From contig JALEGL010000006.1 of assembly GCA_022763185.1 (NCBI GenBank), forward strand, positions 62,001 through 126,000: a DNA stretch of 64,000 bases, in the 5' to 3' direction. The notes under the pieces were generated by a model, which saw nothing but the letters and a program-made list of their open reading frames with translations, did no database searches and was not told the DNA's origin. Shown here one piece after another: positions 53,718 through 62,144 of this stretch. The translations under genes were made by a program, and so were the position numbers. The DNA comes from a bacterium (GTDB lineage: Bacteria; Bdellovibrionota_G; JALEGL01). Position 1 is the first letter of the stretch, and every line of letters begins with the position of its first letter.

Positions 53718-54352
53718 TGATAAAGTATAAGAATATATTGTGTTTAATTGTCATGGTTTTATGTGCAGCATGTAAGCCTCCTCAAACAAGGGATGTTATT
53801 TCTAAACAACATAGGCAAAGTTATCAGTGTGGATTAGCCATGGCAGGCTTTGAGGCAGTTTTGAGTAAGGACAAAGAACATTTAAGGCTAAAATTAAGTG
53901 ATTTTGAACTGGACAGCAATGAACCACAAAGCCCTTTTTTGGAGTTTCAAGATTTAATGAAAAATACGGAATATCTGCTTTTTGAATCAACAGACCATAA
54001 TAATGAGCAGCTTCATCACACTTGGCAACTGCTGGAGCTTAAGCAAGAAGGTGCAACAATTAAAACGCAAGCCATCGCTAAAGATATTCTAGAAACTCAA
54101 AATTTACGTATTGCACTGGTGAGGATTGCACTGCATGAAAACAATAGTCAACAGCCTGAGGGGCCTAGCCTTAGTTTTGCCGTTTATCAACAGTTGCGAG
54201 GTCAAAGTCAACCCAGTTGGTGTAAAGTTACAGCACCCGTGCAAATTGAACAGGATGGCAATGCATACCAAGTCCAAATTTTAAAATCAGCGCAAGCGCA
54301 AGTAGTGGCCAATGCGGATCACGGACATCCAGGGCATTCACATCAACATTAA
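53714..54352 (+). CDS. Lipoprotein with His-rich C-terminus, metal island
   Basis: 212 residues. The lipobox is LCAAC at about residue 20. The body is a beta-rich soluble domain without a known motif; it has cysteines at about 39 and 168 that could form a disulfide. The end is HGHPGHSHQH, a terminal metal-binding tail. It is the last gene of the barrel-lipoprotein operon, coupled to 53187 by ATGA. It does not carry the C-x8-C hairpin. Confidence 0.6.
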   Translation: MMIKYKNILCLIVMVLCAACKPPQTRDVISKQHRQSYQCGLAMAGFEAVLSKDKEHLRLKLSDFELDSNEPQSPFLEFQDLMKNTEYLLFESTDHNNEQLHHTWQLLELKQEGATIKTQAIAKDILETQNLRIALVRIALHENNSQQPEGPSLSFAVYQQLRGQSQPSWCKVTAPVQIEQDGNAYQVQILKSAQAQVVANADHGHPGHSHQH

Positions 54353-54432
54353 ATATAATTTATGTTTTAGGCCTAAGGAATAAACACTTAAATTGCTTGC
54401 ATTTATACAACAGTGGCGTTAACACCTTAGCC

Positions 54433-54702
54433 ATGGCTAAAGCATTAGATTCATTTGTAGATAAAGAAGTGGTGGCATGGTTATGTACACCCTTACCCAC
54501 CAGTTATTTTGATAATATGCGTGACTTGCAAGTGCCGGTAGAAAGTATTTCTGGTAAAATTATAGCAGAAAAAAACTCCGGTTTGGTGTTTGAAATCAGT
54601 GCTGTAGGCAGCACTTTAATAAACTTGCAAAACGTTCCTGCGCAACAGATTTTTTTGCCTTTTCATAAAATTGATTCAATGCAATTTAAGGATGCTTCAT
54701 GA
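54433..54702 (+). CDS. Small protein of unknown function coupled to pgk
   Basis: About 89 residues from the ATG at 54433 (a TTG at 54397 is also in frame). The stop overlaps the pgk start codon as ATGA, which supports its being translated. The middle, SGKIIAEKNSGLVFEIS, followed by QIFLPFHKIDSMQF, has strand spacing reminiscent of Sm-like folds, but this is only an impression. Function unknown. Confidence 0.5.
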   Translation: MAKALDSFVDKEVVAWLCTPLPTSYFDNMRDLQVPVESISGKIIAEKNSGLVFEISAVGSTLINLQNVPAQQIFLPFHKIDSMQFKDAS

Positions 54703-55913
54703 TCACCTTGAATCAAGATCAGATCCCCTGTTTGGAGGATATTGATCTGGCCGGGAAAAAAGTGTTGTGTCGTATGGATTACAATGTCCCTTTAGATGGA
54801 GAGTCTAACATTACCGATGATACGCGAATCCAAGCCAGCTTGCCAACCTTGAACTATCTTCTTGAACAAGGGGCCTATGTAACGCTTATATCGCATTTGG
54901 GGCGGCCTAAAGGTAAGTATACTAAAGCTTTTTCCTTGCTGCCGGTGGCCTCTTACTTATGCGACAAGCTTGATCAAGAGGTGATTTTAACCGATGATTG
55001 CGTGGGAGATGGGGTTAAAAAAATTTTAAATACCCGTGACCAACAACAACTGTTGATGCTGGAAAACCTACGTTTTCACGTCCAAGAAAAAGAAAATGAT
55101 GTTGTTTTTGCTCAAGGCTTAAAAGCCAACCATGATATTTTTGTTAATGATGCCTTTGGTGTGTGCCATCGTGCGCATACCAGTGTGGATGCATTACCGC
55201 GTTTGTTTGCCAATGGGCATAAATGCATAGGCAAGCTGGTTGAGCAAGAAATCAAAGCCATAGAGCCCTTGCTCAAAGATGCAGCTAAACCTTTTGCATT
55301 AATCATGGGCGGAGCTAAGGTCTCGGATAAAATTAAGGTTTTAGAAAGTTTGCTTAAAAAAGTAGACTACTTGTTTCTTGGTGGCGCCATGGTCTTTACT
55401 TTTCTTAAGGCAGAAGGTAAAAACATTGGCTTATCTAGATTTGAAGCCGATAAAGTAGACTATGCCAAAAAACTATTGCAAATGGCCAGAGATTATAAAG
55501 TTAGGATTTGTTTCCCTAAAGATTACCATGTGGCCAGCAGTATGGATGCAATTGACCAAGCTTATGTGACCAGAAATGACAGAATAGATGATGGCGTTAT
55601 GGCCCTTGATATTGGGCCAAAAACGCTGGAGTATTTTTCTGAGCAGCTGCGGGATTGTAAAACTGTGTTTTGGAATGGGCCTATGGGTTGGTTTGAGCAA
55701 CAACCATTTGATGCTGGTAGTATAGGCTTGGCCAAAGAGCTGGCAAATTTGGATGCCAATTGTATCATTGGCGGCGGCGATTCGGCTGCAGCTGTGGTTC
55801 AGTCAGGTTACGCCCAAAAAATGACACATATTTCTACCGGTGGTGGCGCGACTTTAAGCTTTTTAGAAGGTAAGCGTTTACCAGGCTTAAGTAGTATGGT
55901 GGTCAAAAAATAA
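54699..55913 (+). CDS. pgk: Phosphoglycerate kinase
   Basis: 404 residues. The start has GKKVLCRMDYNVPLDGESNITDDTRI (substrate loop), LISHLGRPKGKY and LENLRFH. The C-terminal nucleotide domain ends IGGGDSAAAVVQSG / ISTGGGATLSFLEGK, complete to the family end. It makes ATP from 1,3-bisphosphoglycerate. Followed by tpiA after 17 bases; pgk-tpiA-secG is a common order. Confidence 0.95.
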   Translation: MITLNQDQIPCLEDIDLAGKKVLCRMDYNVPLDGESNITDDTRIQASLPTLNYLLEQGAYVTLISHLGRPKGKYTKAFSLLPVASYLCDKLDQEVILTDDCVGDGVKKILNTRDQQQLLMLENLRFHVQEKENDVVFAQGLKANHDIFVNDAFGVCHRAHTSVDALPRLFANGHKCIGKLVEQEIKAIEPLLKDAAKPFALIMGGAKVSDKIKVLESLLKKVDYLFLGGAMVFTFLKAEGKNIGLSRFEADKVDYAKKLLQMARDYKVRICFPKDYHVASSMDAIDQAYVTRNDRIDDGVMALDIGPKTLEYFSEQLRDCKTVFWNGPMGWFEQQPFDAGSIGLAKELANLDANCIIGGGDSAAAVVQSGYAQKMTHISTGGGATLSFLEGKRLPGLSSMVVKK

Positions 55914-55930
55914 AAGAGTAGGTTAAAGTC

Positions 55931-56692
55931 ATGCAGAGAAGAAAACTATTTGTTGCCAATTGGAAAATGAACAAAACGGTATCAGAATCCATCCGTTGTG
56001 CCACAGAGTTGAAAAATTTATTATCTGGTAAGCAAGAGCATGAAGTCGTTATTTGTCCGCCATTTACAAGCCTATCTGCCTTAGAGCTTGTTTTACAAGA
56101 AGTTTCTGTTTTTACAGGTGCTCAAAATATGCATGCCTTGGATTCTGGGGCCTTTACTGGAGAAGTGTCGCCTAGAATGTTGGTTGATGTCGGCTGTGAT
56201 TATGTTATTCTGGGACACAGTGAACGGCGACAAATGTATGCCGAAAATGAAGAGAGCTTAAGTAAGAAAATCAAGGCTGCTCTAGATCATGGCTTGATTC
56301 CAATTTATTGTGTCGGCGAAAGTGATGAACAAAATCAAGCTGGTCAAAGTTTTGATGTAATTGAACAACAGTTGCAAAATGCTTTACGGGGCTTAAGTCA
56401 TGCAGAAGGCTTTAGATTGGTGGTTGCTTATGAGCCAATTTGGGCTATTGGTACAGGAAGGTCGGCAAGCCCAGATTGGGCAGATAAAATACATGCCTTT
56501 ATCAGGGAAAAACTTGCGGTAATCTTTACAAAGGATGTAGCCAACAGCTTAAGAATCCTGTATGGAGGTTCTGTAAACCAGGATAATATTGGTTTATTGA
56601 TGGATCAAGAGAATATAGACGGTGCATTGGTCGGCGGAGCGAGTTTAGATGCCAAACATTTTACAAGCATTGTCAAATATGGAGATAAGTAG
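55931..56692 (+). CDS. tpiA: Triose-phosphate isomerase
   Basis: 253 residues. NWKMNKT near residue 11 supplies the Lys and Asn, GHSERR the catalytic His, and AYEPIWAIGTGR the catalytic Glu. The phosphate loop is YGGSVNQDN and GALVGGASLD. It interconverts glyceraldehyde-3-phosphate and dihydroxyacetone phosphate. It lies between pgk and secG. Confidence 0.96.
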   Translation: MQRRKLFVANWKMNKTVSESIRCATELKNLLSGKQEHEVVICPPFTSLSALELVLQEVSVFTGAQNMHALDSGAFTGEVSPRMLVDVGCDYVILGHSERRQMYAENEESLSKKIKAALDHGLIPIYCVGESDEQNQAGQSFDVIEQQLQNALRGLSHAEGFRLVVAYEPIWAIGTGRSASPDWADKIHAFIREKLAVIFTKDVANSLRILYGGSVNQDNIGLLMDQENIDGALVGGASLDAKHFTSIVKYGDK

Positions 56693-56694
56693 TT

Positions 56695-57237
56695 ATGATA
56701 GGATTAGTATCGTTTGTGCATATTGCAGTGTGTTTGTTGTTAATAGTTATTGTATTGCTGCAACACGGAAAAGGTGCCGATGCCGGTGCAGCCTTGGGTG
56801 GTGGACAGTCAGGGGTGTTTGGTGCAAGAGGAGCAGCAAGCTTTTTAAGTAAAGTGACAACAAGCTGTGCTGTTATATTTATGTTGACCAGTTTGAGTTT
56901 GGTTTATTTTTCATCGCAAGAGGCCAATCAAACCGTTTTTGATGGTACAGAAGCAACAACATCCAGTGAAGCCTTAGAGGAAGCAACAGAAAGTGCAGCA
57001 ACGGGTATTGCGCAGGACGCAGAAGAAGTTGCAGAGGATGTTAAAGCAGCAGGTAAAGAAGTTGTTGATGCAGGGAGTACAGCAGCGGATGAAGTGTCTG
57101 AAAAAGCCAAAGTTGTTGTTGATAAAACAGTTGAAGCAAGTAAAGAAACTGCAAAGGAAGTTAAAGAAACAGTAACAAAAACAGTCAATGAAGCTGCAAA
57201 AAAAGTGGAAGAAGCAACTGATACAGAAAAAAAATAA
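56695..57237 (+). CDS. secG: SecG preprotein translocase subunit with a long charged C-terminal extension
   Basis: 180 residues. Residues 1-75 are SecG: two membrane helices and the conserved linker GKGADAGAALGGGQSGVFGARG. The family is usually about 75-130 residues. From about 82 the chain turns into Ala/Glu/Lys/Val-rich low-complexity sequence (AEEVAEDVKAAGKEVVDAG), a likely long amphipathic or disordered helix. It completes the SecYEG channel. It starts 2 bases after tpiA. Confidence 0.88.
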   Translation: MIGLVSFVHIAVCLLLIVIVLLQHGKGADAGAALGGGQSGVFGARGAASFLSKVTTSCAVIFMLTSLSLVYFSSQEANQTVFDGTEATTSSEALEEATESAATGIAQDAEEVAEDVKAAGKEVVDAGSTAADEVSEKAKVVVDKTVEASKETAKEVKETVTKTVNEAAKKVEEATDTEKK

Positions 57238-57261
57238 TTCATTACAATCAAGAGGTATAAA

Positions 57262-58437
57262 ATGACACAGGAAGTATGCATCGTCAGCGCAGTAAGAACC
57301 CCTATTGGAAGTTTTTTAGGGTCATTGACCTCTTTAACCGCACCGCAATTGGGTGCAAAAGCTATTTCCGCTGCGGTTGAAAAAGCGGGAATCAATAAAG
57401 ATCAAATTGATGAAGTCATTATGGGCAATGTGCTGACAGCAGCTATTGGCCAAGCGCCAGCGAGACAAGCTGCTATTTTTGCAGGTCTCCCTAAACATAT
57501 TCCGTGTACTACCATTGGTAAAGTTTGCGGCTCTGGTCTAAAATCAGTCATGATGGCTAGTCAAGCTATTCGTTGTGGTGATGCCCATGTGGTTGTTGCA
57601 GGAGGTATGGAAAGTATGTCCAATGCACCTCACGCCATGCATATGCGTCAAGGGCAAAAACTGGGACACAGCAAAATTATCGATACCATGTTGCATGATG
57701 GTTTATGGGATGTTTACAATGATTTTCATATGGGTCAAGCTGGAGAGTTGTGTGCCAAAGAAAAAAACATCAGTCGTGAGCAGCAAGATGCCTATGCCAA
57801 AAGTAGTTATGAACGCGCGCAAAAAGCTAGCAACGAGGGTTTGTTTAAAGATGAGATTGTTCCCATAGAGATTCAGCAAAGAAAAGAAACGATTACTGTA
57901 GATAGAGACGAAGATATTGATAAAGCCAAATTTGATAAATTCGCCACATTAAGGCCGGCCTTTGATAAAGAGGGTACAATAACAGCTGCCAATGCCTCTA
58001 ACATCAATGACGGAGCAGCGGCAGTGGTTTTAGCCAGTAAAGAATGGTGTGAGAAAAATAATGTTCCTTATCTGGCCATAATTGAAGGAAGTACACAAGC
58101 TGCCCGTGAACCACAGTGGTTTACCATGGCGCCAGCAGACGCAGTAAATGCTTTACATCAAAAATTATCGTGGAATAAAGATGATGTGGATGCTTATGAA
58201 ATCAATGAAGCCTTTTCTTTGGTTTCCCTGGCGGTGAGCGAACAGCTTGGTTTAGATTTAGCCAAAGTCAATCCAAGAGGCGGTGCTGTAGCCATGGGTC
58301 ACCCTATTGGCGCCAGTGGTTGCAGAATCTTGGTCACGCTTTTACATCACTTAAAGCAAAACAAGCTTAAAAAAGGTATTGCCAGCTTATGCATTGGCGG
58401 CGGCGAAGCAGTGGCTTTGGCTGTTCACATGCAGTAG
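57262..58437 (+). CDS. atoB: Acetyl-CoA acetyltransferase (thiolase)
   Basis: 391 residues. Active residues are Cys89 in KVCGSGLKSV, NEAFSL near 315, GHPIGASG (His near 347) and the second Cys in LCIGGGEAV near the end. GGMESMSNAPHA is the thiolase tetramerisation/substrate loop. It condenses two acetyl-CoA to acetoacetyl-CoA or cleaves 3-ketoacyl-CoA. With hbd, crt and the acyl-CoA dehydrogenase downstream it completes a short-chain beta-oxidation cycle. AAGAGGT precedes the ATG. Confidence 0.93.
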   Translation: MTQEVCIVSAVRTPIGSFLGSLTSLTAPQLGAKAISAAVEKAGINKDQIDEVIMGNVLTAAIGQAPARQAAIFAGLPKHIPCTTIGKVCGSGLKSVMMASQAIRCGDAHVVVAGGMESMSNAPHAMHMRQGQKLGHSKIIDTMLHDGLWDVYNDFHMGQAGELCAKEKNISREQQDAYAKSSYERAQKASNEGLFKDEIVPIEIQQRKETITVDRDEDIDKAKFDKFATLRPAFDKEGTITAANASNINDGAAAVVLASKEWCEKNNVPYLAIIEGSTQAAREPQWFTMAPADAVNALHQKLSWNKDDVDAYEINEAFSLVSLAVSEQLGLDLAKVNPRGGAVAMGHPIGASGCRILVTLLHHLKQNKLKKGIASLCIGGGEAVALAVHMQ

Positions 58438-58527
58438 AGATTTTAATCGTTATTTTATACCAACTGGGTTAGGCTAAAATACTTTATAGTTTATTTTTTA
58501 GTTTGTTTAGATTACTTTAAACAAAGT

Positions 58528-59277
58528 ATGCAGTCATTGGAAGCTATCGTTCATTGGAATATTGTCCTTACCTTAAAAGCCCATATTAAAAATCATATTA
58601 AACTTGATGATGCTTTATTTTCTGACAAAATCGAATCCTGTAAGTTTTTATCAAATAATCATGTGATTGCGCAATCCTTGCTCGACTTTGTAAAGCTCGT
58701 CAAAGGACAAAAGATTAACGATATTTTATGCTATGTTGGTTCTGACGCCGATTTAAAAACAATGTCCAACCCTGTTGTTTACGAGGAAAAAGGTTCTTTA
58801 TATGTGTTGCTTGTTTACGAAAATCACAGCAGTTTTTGGAAAATGAGCATTTCTCAGGGCGAACATTTATCGAATGTCTGTTATCATTATGTTGGTAAGA
58901 CTGATATTGCTTTGAAAGCAATGCAATCTAATATTGCAAGTTTAAAAAAAGATATAGGTCAACTGTATGAGGATGCTTTAGAAGAATACAAATCGATGCC
59001 TGAAACATTGTTTTTTGATGATTCAAGAAACTATATACTGCAATGCTTTGAAGATGCTCTAGAACAAATTCAAACAGACCCTAGAGCAGTAGATTCGACA
59101 TTTTGGTGTCCAGAATTAGTGAGTGATGATGTTTACCAAGTTTTAAGTTCATTGAGAAAAATCCCTCTGGTGCATCGCATGGGATCATTTTTAGACATGC
59201 ACAGCACAATAGCTCCTGCTCATGGAAAGCTTTACAACAAACAGAATTTAATTCTACAACAGTGTATCAATGCTTGA
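58528..59277 (+). CDS. Protein of unknown function
   Basis: 249 residues, no signal peptide. It has a mixed alpha/beta appearance with WNIVLTLKAHIKNHI at the start, a helix-rich middle (IASLKKDIGQLYEDALEEYKS) and a C-terminal HRMGSFLDMHSTIAP. I recognise no domain. Start is ATG at 58528 without a strong ribosome site. It lies between the thiolase and a convergent secreted protein, so it is outside the acyl-CoA operon proper. Confidence 0.5.
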   Translation: MQSLEAIVHWNIVLTLKAHIKNHIKLDDALFSDKIESCKFLSNNHVIAQSLLDFVKLVKGQKINDILCYVGSDADLKTMSNPVVYEEKGSLYVLLVYENHSSFWKMSISQGEHLSNVCYHYVGKTDIALKAMQSNIASLKKDIGQLYEDALEEYKSMPETLFFDDSRNYILQCFEDALEQIQTDPRAVDSTFWCPELVSDDVYQVLSSLRKIPLVHRMGSFLDMHSTIAPAHGKLYNKQNLILQQCINA

Positions 59278-59458
59278 TGTTTTAAATGTTTGGTTTTGAG
59301 AAAGGTGAAGCAAATCACCTTCAGATCAAGCGGAATTGCAGCCTTGGCACTTGACTTTTTGAAGTGGCTTTAAAAAAGCGCCGAGACTTTTTGGTTGTTT
59401 TTGATCAATAAAATCGACAACTCGCAAATAGACACGGTGAGACAGACCCTTTAAGGTA

Positions 59459-60115
59459 TCAAGGCTTATCAATTTTTTGCATTTTTAGTCGTTTTTCATG
59501 TTCAGCTTCTGAATTGAAAAAGCGTACTTTAGAATAAGTGTTTTTTAAACGTATGTGGTCTTGCATACGGGCTTCATATTCAGCTTGAATTTTATCATAA
59601 TCACCTTGCCATGAATCGCAGCTAAGTTGACTTCTTTCTTCTGCAAACACACAATGACAAATGCGGGGGGACTCTGGGTTACGAACAGCAAAGGTAAATT
59701 CTTTTGTATCGCTGGGCAGTGAATAAACAGCAGATTTATCTGAATCTAAATCTGCTTTATAGCTGTAACCAAAAACAATATTAGGATCATATTCTGTATT
59801 ACCAAAATTATCGGTGTGTTTGCTTTCCTCAAGGTTTAAGCCATTAATCGAGTTTATATGATTGATAAAAGCTTGGTTGCTGTGAAGCTGTCCGGCATGA
59901 ATAGAAGTTGCACCTGGGCGGACAAAAAACAGCGCTTTAACCGAGGCTTCATATGTGGCGGAAACAGTTCGGATTTCTTTGATAGAAGTGATAAGATCAA
60001 GACACACTTCATCTTGTGCAACATAACTTTCATAAGATTGAGATAAAGCATTGAAGCTCAAAAGTAGTGTGAGTAATGTTAATACCATAGAAGTTTTATT
60101 GAATTTTTTAAACAT
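59459..60115 (-). CDS. Secreted protein of unknown function
   Basis: 218 residues with a signal peptide (LTLLLSFNALSQ). The mature part has CHCVFAEERSQLSCD, a four-residue-motif cysteine pair with a short spacer, and a charged helical tail. I recognise no domain. It interrupts the acyl-CoA gene set on the opposite strand. It follows a 181-base spacer from the convergent gene at 58528 with a possible 7-bp hairpin (AAGGTGA/TCACCTT near 59300). Confidence 0.5.
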   Translation of the reverse strand: MFKKFNKTSMVLTLLTLLLSFNALSQSYESYVAQDEVCLDLITSIKEIRTVSATYEASVKALFFVRPGATSIHAGQLHSNQAFINHINSINGLNLEESKHTDNFGNTEYDPNIVFGYSYKADLDSDKSAVYSLPSDTKEFTFAVRNPESPRICHCVFAEERSQLSCDSWQGDYDKIQAEYEARMQDHIRLKNTYSKVRFFNSEAEHEKRLKMQKIDKP

Positions 60116-60329
60116 GGCTCCCCTTTTTCGATTTGAGTCATCGGGTATACTGTATTCAAGCTTTAAAAGTCAAGCATCAATCATGCACCCAATTCCAATA
60201 ATTATGAATAGGATGCCGGTCTATTTTGCATTTTTAATTATTTAAACTTATAAGACTATAAAGTATTTTTGCATTCCCAAGAGCCCGCCGTAGCTATGGG
60301 GAAAGAATTGTGGATAAGGTGGAGTTGAT

Positions 60330-61181
60330 ATGATGAAAATAGGGGTTGTTGGAGCTGGACAAATGGGTTCAGGTATTGCGCAAGTTGCAGCTGCGCATGA
60401 TTTTGATGTGGTTTTGTATGATGTTAGTGAAGATAGAATTGCCTGGGGAAAAAACAATATTGAAAGCAGTTTAAGCCGTTTGGTGAAAAAAGAAAAAATT
60501 TCTCCTGAGAATAAAAATTCTATTATGGCCAAGGTGCATACAAGTACAGATATACAAGCCTTTGCCGACTGTGGCTTGGTGATTGAAGCCGCAACAGAAA
60601 ATGAAACCATCAAGTTTGAAATTTTTAAATCGCTTGATTCAATTACCCAAAAAGACTGTATTTTGGCCAGTAATACCTCCTCTATTCCCATCACCAAGAT
60701 TGCTGCGCAAACCAGTAGGCCTGATAAAGTCATTGGCATGCACTTTATGAACCCCGTTCCCATTATGAAATTGGTGGAGGTCATTCGCGGCTTGCTTACA
60801 TCTGATGAAACCTACAATACAGTCATTGAGTTATCGCAAAAAATGAGCAAAGAAACCGTAGCCGTGGAAGATTTTCCGGGCTTTTTGGTCAATAGAATCT
60901 TATGCCCTATGATCAATGAAGCTGTCTTTGCTTTAGAGAGCGGTATTGCCAAAGCTGAAGACATTGACACGGCAATGAAATTAGGCACCAATCAACCCAT
61001 GGGTCCTTTAGAATTGGCGGACTTTATTGGCCTGGATACCTGCCTCTATATCATGGAAGTTTTGCATACTGGCTTAGGAGAAGATAAATTTAGACCCGCA
61101 CCCTTATTAAGAAAATACGTACAGGCTGGCTTATTGGGTAGAAAGTCTGGACGCGGCTTTTACACTTATGAGGGGAAATAA
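60330..61181 (+). CDS. hbd: 3-Hydroxybutyryl-CoA dehydrogenase
   Basis: 283 residues. The Rossmann start is IGVVGAGQMGSGIAQVAA. ASNTSSIPI and GMHFMNPVPIMKLVEVI surround the catalytic His, and AVEDFPGFLVNRIL, then GTNQPMGPLELADFIGLD follow in the C-terminal domain. It oxidises 3-hydroxybutyryl-CoA with NAD. Start ATG at 60330 (second ATG directly follows), with GGTGGAG upstream. It heads the run to the mutase. Confidence 0.93.
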   Translation: MMKIGVVGAGQMGSGIAQVAAAHDFDVVLYDVSEDRIAWGKNNIESSLSRLVKKEKISPENKNSIMAKVHTSTDIQAFADCGLVIEAATENETIKFEIFKSLDSITQKDCILASNTSSIPITKIAAQTSRPDKVIGMHFMNPVPIMKLVEVIRGLLTSDETYNTVIELSQKMSKETVAVEDFPGFLVNRILCPMINEAVFALESGIAKAEDIDTAMKLGTNQPMGPLELADFIGLDTCLYIMEVLHTGLGEDKFRPAPLLRKYVQAGLLGRKSGRGFYTYEGK

Positions 61182-61182
61182 A

Positions 61183-61368
61183 ATGCCAGTAATGCTGTTG
61201 CAAATAGAAAAAAGTTTTCTAACAGCTCAGACAGATGCTTGGCTATGCCAAGCAAAACTCGCTGTACGAGAATCTTTTTTATATTTGCAAGAATTGAAGA
61301 GGGTGTTGTTACTTACCTCTGAGGAAAAGTTGGTTTTAAAAAAGTTTAAAGATAGGGGGAGGCGGTAA
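61183..61368 (+). CDS. Small protein of unknown function between hbd and crt
   Basis: 61 residues from the ATG at 61183, preceded by GAGGGGAAATAAA, a good ribosome site, and starting 1 base after the hbd stop. It ends 2 bases before the crt ATG. The sequence is mostly helical (LTAQTDAWLCQAKLAVRESF) with a basic end. No family recognised. The tight fit between two enzymes argues that it is translated, but a 61-residue frame alone is weak evidence. Confidence 0.4.
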   Translation: MPVMLLQIEKSFLTAQTDAWLCQAKLAVRESFLYLQELKRVLLLTSEEKLVLKKFKDRGRR

Positions 61369-61370
61369 TC

Positions 61371-62144
61371 ATGTCGGTTATTTTAAAAGAACACAATCAA
61401 GGTCAGGTTACTTTAACTTTTAATCGACCTGAAGCACTCAATGCTTTGAATCAAGAAGTTTTAGAGACTTTGCTTGAACATTTAAGAACAATTGCTCAAG
61501 ATAAAAGTATTGGTGTTGTTTGCTTAAAAGGAGCTGGAGATAAAGCTTTTATTGCCGGAGCAGACATCAAAGCCATGTCAGCTTTAACACAAGATGAAGC
61601 TAAGAAACTAGCAGCTTTAGGTCAGTCTATTGGTTATGCCTTAGAAACCATGCCACAAATTACTGTGGCCTGTGTGGATGGTTTTGCTTTGGGCGGTGGT
61701 TGTGAAATGGCCATGGCCTGTGATTTGATTTATGCCTCTGATAAAGCCAAGTTTGGTCAACCTGAAGTGAACTTGGGTGTGATTGCGGGCTTTGGTGGAA
61801 CCCAACGTTTACCCAGAGCCATTGGAATTGTTAAAGCCAAAGAGCTTTTGTTTACCGGAAAAATGATAGGCGCAGAGGAAGCCAAACGCTTAGGATTGGT
61901 TTGTGATGTGTTTTTGGCAAATGATTTTGATACTGAAGTGCAAAAGGTTGTGGACCAGATGTTGGCTAAGGGGCCAAGGGCTTTGAGCTTGACCAAAAAA
62001 GCTATTGACCAAGGCTACGCTTTAGACATTAAAGAAGGGTGTGACCTGGAAAGAGACTTGTTTGCCTCTTGTTTTGAAACTGCAGAACAACAAGAAGGCA
62101 TGGAAGCATTTATCAATAAAAGAAAGGCAGTGTTTCAGCGATGA
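61371..62144 (+). CDS. crt: Enoyl-CoA hydratase / crotonase
   Basis: 257 residues. The oxyanion-hole Gly segments are AFIAGADIKAM and GFALGGGCEMAMACDL; the catalytic Glu residues lie in CEMAMA and FGQPEVNLG, the latter followed by VIAGFGGTQRLPRA. It hydrates crotonyl-CoA to 3-hydroxybutyryl-CoA. GGGAGGCGG precedes the ATG. It overlaps the next gene by 4 bases. Confidence 0.93.
   Translation: MSVILKEHNQGQVTLTFNRPEALNALNQEVLETLLEHLRTIAQDKSIGVVCLKGAGDKAFIAGADIKAMSALTQDEAKKLAALGQSIGYALETMPQITVACVDGFALGGGCEMAMACDLIYASDKAKFGQPEVNLGVIAGFGGTQRLPRAIGIVKAKELLFTGKMIGAEEAKRLGLVCDVFLANDFDTEVQKVVDQMLAKGPRALSLTKKAIDQGYALDIKEGCDLERDLFASCFETAEQQEGMEAFINKRKAVFQR

Noticed and set aside
56928-57395. 155-residue minus-strand Ser/Ala/Thr-rich frame opposite secG
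   Set aside because: It mirrors the repetitive secG tail and has no start signal or domain, so it is a by-product of that composition.
59296-59321. Hairpin AAGGTGA/TCACCTT as a terminator
   Set aside because: No T run follows on either strand, so I did not list it as a terminator.
60248-60784. 178-residue minus-strand frame opposite hbd
   Set aside because: It is the antisense of the hbd coding sequence and has no gene-like features of its own.
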